From positions 93,145,777-93,209,776 of the forward strand of contig NC_083338.1 in assembly GCF_019175385.1 (NCBI RefSeq): a stretch of 64,000 nt of DNA. The letters run 5' to 3'. The first letter of the stretch is position 1. Each line of letters opens with the position of its first letter. Of the stretch, positions 46,088 through 55,666 are shown one piece after another. The notes below the pieces were generated by a model, which made no database searches, was not told where the DNA came from, and was given only the letters and a program-made list of their open reading frames with translations. This DNA comes from Lycium barbarum. Taxonomy: Eukaryota; Streptophyta; Magnoliopsida; Solanales; Solanaceae. The position numbers were made by a program, and so were the translations under genes.

Positions 46088-47068
46088 TTGCAGTACCTTA
46101 ATTATTATGAGTTTAGTAAGATTAACTTGTTTGTTGTACATGTTACTGATTTAACAGTCCATACTAATTTTGATGTTGCTTTTCCATCTGATGTTGAGTA
46201 TGATGAAAAAGAACTTGAGGTTTTTAGTAACCAAAGGAGGAGGGTAGTAAGTGATAGGTTGAAGAATTATAAGAAACTGGAAAAGGGTATGACATTTTCT
46301 GATATTGTGGAAGCTAAAATAATAATGAATTACTATGCAATGGTTAATGGGTATGGCTTGAAGATTGAAAAAACAGATACCACTAGGGCTAGGTATGTTT
46401 GTAAAGCTGGATGTCCTTTTAGATGTTCTATTTCATAGGATTAAAAAAGTTCAACTTTCAGTATCAAAACCTTGAAGCCAAAGCATGATTGTGATCCATG
46501 TTATAAAAATCCAAGGGCTGATTCTAAGACATTAGCATAATACTTTATGAGAAAAGTACAGACAATCCCACATACACTATTAAGGATATGAGAGGGGAGA
46601 TGGAAAATGATTTCAATTTGAATATAAGCTTAAAAGGACTAAGTTTATTATCCTTGAGAAGTTAGATGGCAGTTTCAAGGATGATTTTAACAAGCTTGAA
46701 GATATGGGGTTGAATTAAACTAGTCTAATCCAGGGACTGATGTTGCAATCCAGATTTCAAAAGATGCTTTTGAGCAAGGTTAAAAGAGGTTCTTGAGGAT
46801 GTACTTGTGTTTTAGTACTTTGAAGCTAGGTTGGAAAAGTGACCTGAGACCATTTATTGGTTTGGATAGTGCTTTCTTGAAGGGTAAAGTCAAAGGTCAG
46901 TTGTTGGTTGCGATGGGATAGGATTCTATGAACCAATTCTACCCAATTGATTGGACAGTGGTTGACTAGGAAACCACCAGAACATGGTCATGGTTTGTGG
47001 AACTTTTGAAGAGGCTTTTGGACTTAAAAGATGGGACTGGAGTGACCTTTATTTCTGACATGCAAAAG
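46088..47068 (+). pseudogene. MULE transposase, N-terminal and catalytic block 1
   Basis: The first frame (46088-46438) encodes FPSDVEYDEKELEVFSNQRR, MTFSDIVEAKIIMNYYAM and YVCKAGCPFRCS. This is the FLYWCH/WRKY-like DNA-binding N-terminus of MULE transposases, with its CxxxxC zinc ligands. After a stop and frameshifts come KTLKPKHDCDPCYKNPRADS, KRFLRMYLCFSTLKLGWKSD, LRPFIGLDSAFLKGKVKGQL and VTFISDMQK. GLDSAF is the first catalytic Asp box, usually GLDGTF, and ISDMQK the second. The block ends at a GT donor after AAAAG near 47068. A transposase would cut and move the element; at least six disruptions make this a pseudogene. Confidence 0.85.
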
Positions 47069-47193
47069 GTACAAAAATCTATTTTTTTTTCTCATTTTTC
47101 ATTCTAATTTTTTCAAGTTATTCTCTCTTTTATCATTCTGATTTTCTTAAGTTTTGTTTGTTAATTTTGATTTTGTTTTATTTGATTCTACCA
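47069..47193 (+). other. MULE intron
   Basis: T-rich DNA between a GTACAA donor and the next coding block. No clean AG acceptor precedes the next block, so the 3' splice site is decayed. Confidence 0.5.
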
Positions 47194-47462
47194 TGGGTTT
47201 TTGGATTTTGTGAGAAATATTCTTCCTTTAGCTCATCAAAGATATTGTGCTAAACACATTGAAGCCAGTTAATTAAAAAAATGGAGGAGTCGGGAAATGA
47301 GAAAGTTGATGCAGTGGTGTGCTTGGAGCACATATGATGAAGAGTTTAAAGATCAACTCAATAAGCTAGGAAAATTGGATGAAGTTGTTGCTAAGGACTT
47401 TGTAACGATTTCACCCGAGGCATGGTGTAGAGCATACTTTTATACCAAGTGTAAGAACTCAA
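47194..47462 (+). pseudogene. MULE transposase, middle block
   Basis: The frame reads GFLDFVRNILPLAHQRYCAK, a stop after HIEAS, then MRKLMQWCAWSTYDEEFKDQ and AWCRAYFYTKCKNS. These words are typical of the region between the second Asp and the final Glu of MULE transposases (CxxHI, then W-CxAYF). The frame is cut after Lys-Asn-Ser by solo LTR I and resumes at 52386 with the same codon phase once the insert and one TSD copy are removed. Confidence 0.88.
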
Positions 47463-47880
47463 TGTCACGGCCCATTTTTCGAGTCATGAGGTCACCCACA
47501 CTATCCCCTGGTGGGCGAACCCTTCCCTTAATCGCATCATTAAAAAGGAAAACATATAGAAATGGATACAACAATTATATTAAAAGACGTACCTTATATG
47601 TATAATGGTGCGGAATATTTAAAAGTATTACAACCCCAAAATCTGGTCTTAATTTGTAATACAAATCTAAATACTAAAGCTACAAGTTAAGTACTAGAAA
47701 TAGGATACTGTCTACAGGAAATAAAAAAGATAGAATAATATAAGAAGAGATTCAAGACTGCAGGTCCGGCTAGTAGCTCACCCCAAGTCTCTAATGAATA
47801 GCCTCGGAATCAATCATAAGGTCTCGAATAATAACCTGGATCAACTCTGCAATCCACAAGGAGTGCAATAAGAGTAGTAT

Positions 47881-47899
47881 GAGTACAACACTAGTACTC
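47881..47899 (-). promoter_or_regulatory. First hairpin of the module in I (GAGTAC/GTACTC)
   Basis: GAGTAC-7 nt-GTACTC is perfect. The E 3' LTR has CAGTAC-7 nt-GTACTG at the matching site with a similar loop, so the end pair has changed on both sides. Confidence 0.65.
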
Positions 47900-48187
47900 G
47901 TAGGCATCATAGGCCGACAACGATTAGATAACGCATATAAAAGGAAGTAATCAACAAGTAGAGATAAAGCAATCAAGTATAGTCACGAAAGCATATTCAA
48001 GTATAAGTTCAGATTGAGTACATCAAATGCCAAGTAAGCAGTCATGAGTAAATGAAAGAATATAATGCAATGCAATGCAATGTGATGCTATGCAATACCC
48101 CCCAGGCCTCCTCTCCAAAACCGTACACACATGCTAGAGCTATGCCTCAAAGTCATTACCCATGGGAGACCCGCGAAGTCCATGTAC

Positions 48188-48304
48188 CCACACAGATTGC
48201 CACTTGGGCCCACACAGATTATCATTGTTACCATTGCCACTTGGCCCCACACAGATTATCATTGTTACCATTGCCACTTGGGCCCACACAAACTATCATT
48301 GTTT
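48188..48304 (+). repeat. 37-bp tandem repeat, about 3 copies
   Basis: Units start CCCACACAGATTATCATTG and end GCCACTTGG. A truncated unit precedes two nearly full ones and a diverged last one. Confidence 0.85.
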
Positions 48305-48931
48305 TCGTTGTAACCATGCATGCATGGGATGGATGATATGTAATTGCACGGATCAATTTCAACAGCATCTCAAGTCATGGAACCAATAAATGAATATCAT
48401 GAATGGCGAACTTAACCAACTCATCAATATGTAATCCTTCTCTTTTCATGAGATAAGTGTGATATCAAGGACAACGATTCAATCAGTAATCACAATATAT
48501 CAACAAGTATGGCGGCAAGCCCACATAACAACATCCATGTCATGCCCCGAACCTGGTCCTAGACGTAACACGACACCCAGTGCCTGACTACATGTAACCG
48601 AGCGAACCAACTGGCTGGCTGAATCAACATGTGATATCTTAACATACTGAATGCAGAAACACATGCTGATATACTGAAAGTTTGAATGATACAAATCGAA
48701 GTGCAGAAACACAAATATAAGTCTGAAGCACAACTTTAGCCAACATAGCTTAACATAAAAAGCTTGCGAATCTGTCTAACTGTTACTCTAGTCTATGAAG
48801 CCTATAATGAAATACTGAAAACATTGACTGTCTGTAAATACTGAAAGACTAGTAATGATAATGCCATGAAAGAACTGGGCAAGTAGCTGGCACGTGAATC
48901 CCAGCTCTTTAAATCGTCAACCTATAAGTTT

Positions 48932-48999
48932 GTACCTGCATCGTGAAATACAGGCTGCTGGGCAATAAAAGGGGGCGTCAGTACATTTGAATTGCACTG
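48932..48999 (-). promoter_or_regulatory. Three-hairpin module of M
   Basis: On the minus strand CAGTGCA-n-TGTACTG and CCTGTAT-ttcacg-ATGCAGG are stems with G-T wobble. The middle stem is C-rich against a weaker partner. Confidence 0.62.
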
Positions 49000-50070
49000 G
49001 TATGTAAAAAAACTGAAAGAACAAATAAGTAATAAATGCTGAAACTGAAACTAAACATAAGTACTCCCTATTCTGAATGAGAAACCACCTGTTTATCTGA
49101 GTAAATAATCTGCGGCCTCATGCCCAATATATATGTGCATAAGCTGCAGCCTCAGGCCCAAGTATACGTATACATAACTGTAGCCTTAGGCCCAAATATG
49201 CATAAAACATAAACTACAGCCTTAGGCCTAAATACAGGTGTTCAACATTCAGGGGTTTGAAATCAGGAACTGAGAACCATACTGCAGTACATGATGCCTA
49301 AATACTAAATCATACTGAGTTACATGATACTGGAATGCTGAATAGAACTAGATTGAGACAAGTACTCAGAATAAATTGATTTGTCATAACTGAGGCTCAT
49401 GAAATATTAAGGGGCTGAAAGTCATATTGTAATGCATAATACTAAAATACTGAATCGTACTGAATTACATAATACTAGAATACTGAATAGAACTAGGCTG
49501 AGACATGTATTCATAAACTAATTATGAGACCTGAAGCCTTGGTTGTTTCTAAGCATACTGAGTTTCTAGACTGAGACTCATGGGTATAAAACACGAGTCT
49601 ATTTAGATTACGTTATGAGTTCACAAAGTTCAAAATGAAAGTCATGAACAAATTATGAACTAGAGAATAGAAGTTCTGCAACTATTCAGGAAACTAAGCT
49701 TAACTATATTTCTGAGGCAATATGTAATGTTGTAAAAGAACGTTGTGTAGGGAGAATCATTAATATTCCCAAATGTAGACATTTAGCCTCGTATACCTGT
49801 AATCGCTCCAATCTTACAAACTAAACTGCTTCTCTGATGAAGAACACCAAAACCCTAGCTTTGAATCACTTGGGAAGGATTTACCTTTGAAATCCTATGT
49901 TTTGAGTGAAGAATCATGTTACTAATCATGAATTAATGTTAGAATTACTTAGGAATTATTAGATCAATCTTACCTTGATGTGGGAGGATGAGAAAAGGAG
50001 AGAAACGGCTGCTTAGGGTTTTAGAACGAAGTTGGAACGTAAAAAATGACATAAAATTGTCCAAGGGTCG

Positions 50071-50215
50071 CTTTTATAGGCCTAGGGCGAAGTACCCCTT
50101 GGCTCGCAGAGCGAGATCCAAAGAGATCTCACCCCTCACTACACGATCCCTAGGATGAGCTCACACCGCACTTTGGCCCTCGTTTAGCGAGCTCCCAACT
50201 CGTTTTGGCGCCTGC
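50071..50215 (-). promoter_or_regulatory. M promoter: palindromes and TATA box
   Basis: CTCG-cagag-CGAG and neighbouring GAGATC and GAGCTC words precede CCTATAAAAG in the minus direction. The TATA box is close to consensus. Confidence 0.6.
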
Positions 50216-52385
50216 TGAACATGCTTCAGTAAAATAGGCATAACTTCTTGTACAGAGCTTCATTTGGGCTCCATAATATATAGTCGGAAAGGTATTTCAA
50301 AGATTTACAACTTGAATGCTTTAAGTTTTCTCAACTTCTCAACATATTTTCATGAAACTGGTTGGAAGGCCGGCCTGCTGTAAACTTAGCCTATTCTATC
50401 GAATCTTAAGCACCTCACTATTCGTCTTGATTCCAAACCAACTATTTCTACCCAAACTCATACCGATGGGACTTCACATGTCTAAAATGCCACATTAATA
50501 CTCATTTAACACATCCACACCTATTCTGAATTTACTGGGTGTTACATTGACGCGTGGCCAACACGCATGGCCTGCTGCTCTGAGCGTTTTTGTGACATTC
50601 ATAACTTCTTGCTCCGATCTACGTTTGGCTGATCTTTATATGGATGGAAAGGTATTTCCATGTAATACAACTTTCATTAAGGGCTCCTTTCCAAATTCCC
50701 AACTAATTAAAGGGTTATGGTTGCCCGAAGTAGGCCCCTCAGCCACTTTCGCAAAAATGTGAAACCCTCTAAATTTCATTTTACTTTCTTAATATGAGTC
50801 GTACCTTATTATGAGGACCCGAGGTGTCACAATCCATACCAGACTAGTGGATTTATCACCACAACCATGCCCTAAGGCCTAACATGCTTTCCCTGTGACC
50901 ATCTACCACTACATACGATTCTCTAATGGGAGTCTAACAAAGGTAAGTCATAACCTACCTCGAAGCCGAGTAGGAGCCACAACCCTGAAGCTGAGGCTTC
51001 CTCTTCTGAAATGTCTCTGAATGGTCAAAATCCTGATCCGGACGAAGATTGAGTCTTTCGAAATCTCTACCACGTCCAAATTCGCCAAACGAGTTCAATA
51101 TAGTCAAAATAGTATTCTACAAGGTCAAACGAGTCTAACAATACCCATATTGTTATACTTCTATTCGGAACCCCAAAATGAACCCAAAATAGTCAAACCC
51201 CACCCCAAGGGCAAAACTGGAATTTTGTTGTCAAAATTAGGTTCAATATAGTCAAAACAGTAGTCTACGAGTTTAAATGAGTCCAATGAGTCCCATATTA
51301 CCATGCTTTGATTCGGAACCCGAAAATGAACCCAAAAAGGTAACCCCGAGGCCGCAAGGGCAAAATTGGAAATTTATTTCATATATAGTTTACCCATAGC
51401 TTAATTAGTCTAGATCCAGAAAACCCATTCAAAAAGCCATCATCTTGATCCTCAAATCCATGATTTACAATTTATCAACTTTTGAGTTCAAAATCCCAAT
51501 TTTCCCCAACCAAACACGGATAAAATCGATAGTCAACGAAAATAATCTTGAGGAAACATCAAATTACAGGTTAGATAATTAACCCCTTGTTCAGACGAGA
51601 ATAACGCCGCAAAAATCAACTCAAACGGAGCTTTAGAACTCAAGATATGCTCAAAATACTAAATCGACGAAGTCTGATTTTTAAATACTCAGCGATTTCA
51701 GCATCCGCGGCCAAAACTCTGCACCTGTGGCCTGCCACATGGAATTTCCGCACCTGCGGGATCGTAGGTGCGATGCACCAGTACCAGCAACTTGTTCCAA
51801 CACTAAAATGGGCATAACTCCTTCATACGATGTCTGAATTCGACGATTCTTTTTGCTATGGCTTTGTAATTACGATACGGATCTAATGGTTCAATAAAAA
51901 CACAAAAATAAGGTTGTTTTTATCAATATGGTACCCTTTATGGCCCAAGAAACGACACCAAAACTTCAAACACGAGCGTGGCACAAGCCAAATGCATCTG
52001 AAACTCATCAGAATCTCACTAAAACTTGCAGACAAGTCCAAAATCATCATATGAACTTGTTGGAGCTTTCAAAACATCAACGCCCAAACCCTTCAGGAAC
52101 TGAACTAATGACTCCACTAAGTCATAAATCTCATTCTGAACCTAATGGAATCGACGAAACTTCAAATTAGACTCATTTACCCCCGATGTTGACTTTGGTC
52201 AAATTTCTTCATTAATTAACTTATGGATTTCCAAAATATCCTTTTCCTTATCTACAACTCATCCAAAAGCCTCGGAGATTGCGCCACCATTCCCCGCAAG
52301 TCATAAACAACAAAATAAAACTACGGGGAGGGTATTTTGGGGAAAACAGGTCAAAAAGCTCAAAACGACCAAACGGGTTGTTACA

Positions 52386-53039
52386 CTCAATGGTTGACAA
52401 TAACTTTACAGAATCCTTTAATTCTTGGATTCTACAAGCAAGGGGCATGCCAATTATCAAAATGTTGGAGGAAATAAGGGTCAAAGTAATGGTCTTGCTA
52501 GAAGATAATAAAGACAAAGCTAGAAGTTGGAGAACTAATTACAGTCCACAATGCATGAAGTTGTACAATGATTATAGGGAAATAGCACATGGTTGCATTG
52601 TTAACTTTAATGGTGATTATGGCTATGAGGTATCATAGGGTGATCATAGATATACCGTGAACCTGGAGCAAAATAGATGCACCTGCAGGATATGGGACTT
52701 GTCTGGGATACCTTGCCCTTATGCCATTAAGGCATTTTTGCATAAGAATGTTGATACAGTGACACAAGTTCACTGATTTTACAGTAAAGAAGTCTATCTG
52801 CTAACATATAAGCATAAAATACAGCTAGTTAGAGGAGTACAATTCTGGAGAGTTGAACCTGCGCATGCAATGGAGTCACCTGAAATAGTCAAAGCAGTTG
52901 GAAGACCCAAAATGAAGAGAAATAGAACACAGATGAAGCAAAAAAGAGGAAGGATGAATGAAGTGCATTAAGGAAGAGATCTATTATGACATGAAGTAAA
53001 TGTGGAGAAAAAAATCACAATGCAAGGGGTTGTCACAAG
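52386..53039 (+). pseudogene. MULE transposase, C-terminal block with SWIM finger and zinc knuckle
   Basis: The frame gives VDNNFTESFNSWILQARGMP, ARSWRTNYSPQCMKLYND, then after a stop CTCRIWDLSGIPCPYAIKAF, YLLTYKHKIQLVRG and GRPKMKRNRTQMKQKRGRMN. NNFTESFN is typical of the region around the last catalytic residue. The SWIM zinc finger (CxC..CPHA) reads CTC..CPYA, so the His ligand is Tyr. The block ends in a CCHC-type knuckle in which the first Cys codon has become TGA (stop-SKCGEKNHNARGCHK). It closes at a good donor, AAG/GTAAAT (53039/53040), in phase 0. Confidence 0.9.
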
Positions 53040-53457
53040 GTAAATATATAAATAAAGTTCTTTAATATGCAATCTATTTTTTAGTTTTTAAGTTGCTGGA
53101 TAGTGGTTCTAACATTTACAGATTTATAAGCTGCTTCAGTTCAGATTTATGAGTTTACAGAATCTATTTACAATTATTAAGTTGCTTTAGTTTAGATTTA
53201 TGAATTTACAAAAATTACATTACAATTGATATATGGTTAAAGATTGGATCTTTTTTACATGTCACTGGGGAATTTGTTGTTATATGATCTATATGTGAGA
53301 GTTATATTCAAGTTGGCTTGCAAATCTGCCAATTTTTCAGGAAAAGAAATTGAGCTTATTCTTGTGTTGAAGCTTCTGCTTTGTTGGTCTAAGAACTGTC
53401 TCTTTTCCATCCGCCTGGTTCTTGTTGTTGCTATTGTTAATAGTGTTATGATTAAAG
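53040..53457 (+). other. MULE intron, left part
   Basis: AT-rich intron DNA with a small local repeat (AGATTTATGA and TTTAC words, 53120-53215). It contains no coding signal and ends at the F insertion. Confidence 0.65.
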
Positions 53458-53500
53458 TGTAACATCCTGTACCTTTAACGCAAGCTTTGACCATGATTTT

Positions 53501-53636
53501 AGACTTAGAAAACTAGATAAAGAATGTGGGAATAGGAATTTTTTCTTCAGTTGTCAGATGGGGTTTTTAGACTTAGAAAACTAGATAAAGAATGAGGGAA
53601 TTAGAATTTTTTCTTCAGTTGTCAGACGGGGGTTTA
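53501..53636 (+). repeat. 68-bp tandem duplication in F 5' LTR
   Basis: Both copies begin AGACTTAGAAAACTAGATAA. The 3' LTR has a single copy, so the duplication arose after insertion or during reverse transcription. Confidence 0.9.
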
Positions 53637-53654
53637 CGCCCCAGAACACTGACC

Positions 53655-54040
53655 GTATTTCAGTATACGGCCCGTATTACAAAATCGTAAGTTGGCATCA
53701 AGATTACTGAGCATTCTGGAATTTGGCTTGAGGGATATACATTGTTAAATACGGACCGTATTTTGAAATACATTGTTACGTACAATCTATATTTTGAAAT
53801 ACGGCCCGTATTTAACAATGCGATTGGAATTTGGGAAAACTTCCTTGATGAAAGTTGTAGAGCTTTGAAATACCTTTCCAACGGTATATTATAGGGGTCA
53901 AACAGACATCTTTGCAAAGAGTTACGGCCATTTTACTGAAGAGTCGCAGAGCAGTCCAAACGAAATACGGACTAAAGTCTTTCAAAATATGGCCAGTATT
54001 TTGTCGGGCGTAAAATTTAATGTTCTAGAACAGTATATAT
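53655..54040 (+). promoter_or_regulatory. F promoter: ATACGGNCCGTAT palindromes and TATA box
   Basis: ATACGGCCCGTAT and ATACGGACCGTAT occur several times before TATATAT (54034-54040). The 3' LTR copy is at 59757-60160. Confidence 0.6.
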
Positions 54041-55054
54041 TCGTCCATATCAGTCCAAATCATTATTTTTCATTCCTTCAAGTCCTAGAACGACCCCCTA
54101 CCCCCTCCCATCATCAAGAACACCAAGGTTAGCCTATTCTAATCATTCCAAGTCAATTCTAATATATATCCTTGTAATCAAAACAAGAAATCATCATTCC
54201 TAACCTAGGGTTTTCAAGGAAACCCATCTCAAGGTTCGAGATTCAAGATTTTGGAAATCTTCTTCAAAGTTCAAGTCTTTAATTCAAGTTTTAGAGCGAT
54301 TAAGGTATGTAGAGTTTCTATCCACGTGTGGGAGCGTCTTTGTTCTTCCCCACGCCACGTTCTTCCATGATTATACGCAAGTTCTCCAAAAACTAGGGTT
54401 TTACCCATATTGATGATAACCCTGTGTCCATGCCCCATGTTATATTATGTATTAAATTGTTATAAATTCTTCATTGTGTTCTTGATACGTCATTATGATT
54501 ATTGAGAATCTGTCCGTAATCCATGAAAACCGTACCTTACATTCCATTGTTCTTACATGCGAGTTTATGAACTATTATGATATTTTCAAGAAAAGCTATG
54601 TATGTTTTATAAGTTCATGCAAGAATAATACGAATGATGTCCATGTATATGGTAGTTATGATTCATGAAAAGCCATGGGCAGCAAGTGCCACTTATTTTC
54701 CATGTTCATGTTTTTGGGAGTTGCATTAATTACTGAGAAGGCTTCAAACAACCTGAAACTACGTAGCCACCGTAGGATGAGGATTGCTCCACCCATGCTT
54801 AGGACGATCTCTCATAATGACTGGAGCTTTTCATAATATTATTAAATCTCATGTCCCTGGCAAGGTATTAGTGTTCTGTTGGTAGGACGCAAGTACCAGA
54901 CCATCTTGTCAGTTATATTTACTGCTCTCCCTACTCATGATACTTTACACATGTTATATATGTATATGTACTCATGTTCATGATCATGTTTCAGTTCAGC
55001 TCTCATCATGTTATTTCATGTGCCATATTTATTTCATTCAGTTGCTTTACATAC

Positions 55055-55119
55055 CAGTACATTCATTGTACTGACGTCCCCTTTCTATTGCCCGGGGGCC
55101 TGCATTTCACGATGCAGGT
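55055..55119 (+). promoter_or_regulatory. Three-hairpin module of F 5' LTR
   Basis: CAGTACA-ttcat-TGTACTG, CCCC-n-GGGG and CCTGCAT-ttcacg-ATGCAGG, all perfect. The 3' LTR copy is at 61175-61238. Confidence 0.75.
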
Positions 55120-55570
55120 ACAGATACACAGGACGACGGATCTACTCCATAGGACCACCCTCGCATCAGCTTTTGGTGAGCCCCACCTTCTTCGGGGTTT
55201 AGTCATTATTTACTTTCTGTTAGTTATGCATTTAAGGTATGCTGGGGGCCTTATCCTAGCAGTTACGTTTAGTAGTTCAGACTTATGTTAGAGGTTTCAT
55301 AGACTAGACAGTTATGTTATGTCAGATGTTTAGAGTCGTATAGCCATCTTTGGCTCATTCTCTATGACAATCCATATTCATGTTTTCTTAAAACAAGTAT
55401 TTTATTTGATATTTATGATATCCCATGTTTAGGCTAATTATGTTTATGTTATATTCCACTCATGTATGCCTCATAATGATTCAGCAAGCCATGTGGTTCG
55501 CTCGGTTACATGTTGTAAGGCACCGAGTGCCGTGTTACGTCCAGGCCATGGTTCGGGGCGTGACAAAGCT

Positions 55571-55582
55571 TGGTATCAGAGC
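55571..55582 (+). other. F primer-binding site
   Basis: TGGTATCAGAGC lies 5 nt after the 5' LTR, complementary to the 3' end of initiator tRNA-Met. Confidence 0.95.
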
Positions 55583-55635
55583 TCGAGGTTCAAGTGTCTT
55601 AGGGAGTCTATGAAACCGTATCCAGTGGGTTCACT

Positions 55636-55666
55636 TTTATATGTGTGTGGCGCCCACACATATAAA
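55636..55666 (+). promoter_or_regulatory. F leader hairpin with GGCGCC loop
   Basis: TTTATATGTGTG (55636-55647) pairs exactly with CACACATATAAA (55655-55666). The 7-nt loop TGGCGCC contains the self-complementary hexamer GGCGCC. It lies 54 nt after the primer site, where retroviral RNAs carry dimerisation and packaging signals. Confidence 0.6.

Larger units (their letters stand above)
48538..50831 (-). mobile_element. M: chimeric solo LTR nested in I
   Basis: On the plus strand it starts TGTCATGCCCCGAACC and ends GGTGTCACA, with a perfect TSD ATCCA (48533-48537 and 50832-50836). Read on the minus strand there are two LTR starts: TGTGACACCTCGGGTCC at 50831 and TGTAACACCCAG at 50546. The inner 2009-bp part has the length and end (GGTTCGGGGCATGACA) of the F LTR family. 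The outer 285 bp are a related but different U3 start. The element carries CCTATAAAAG (50080-50071) and the three-hairpin module (48999-48932). Confidence 0.85.
47463..52385 (-). mobile_element. I: solo LTR of family E in the MULE exon, containing M
   Basis: On the plus strand it starts TGTCACGGCCCATTTTTCG and ends AACGGGTTGTTACA, with a perfect TSD CTCAA (47458-47462 and 52386-52390). The reverse complement resembles the E LTR at both ends (TGTAACAACCCGTTTGG and CCTCGAAGCCGAG-like words). Without M it is about 2.62 kb, equal to the E 3' LTR. It has a TATATATG near 51380 on the minus strand, downstream of GC-rich palindromic words at 51700-51780. Confidence 0.92.
53458..55565 (+). repeat. F 5' LTR
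   Basis: It begins TGTAACATCCTGTACC and ends GGTTCGGGGCGTGACA; 2108 bp. It holds palindromes of the ATACGGNCCGTAT type (53655-53815), TATATAT at 54034-54040 and the three-hairpin module at 55055-55119. A 68-bp tandem duplication near its start (53501-53568 and 53569-53636) is absent from the 3' LTR. Confidence 0.93.
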
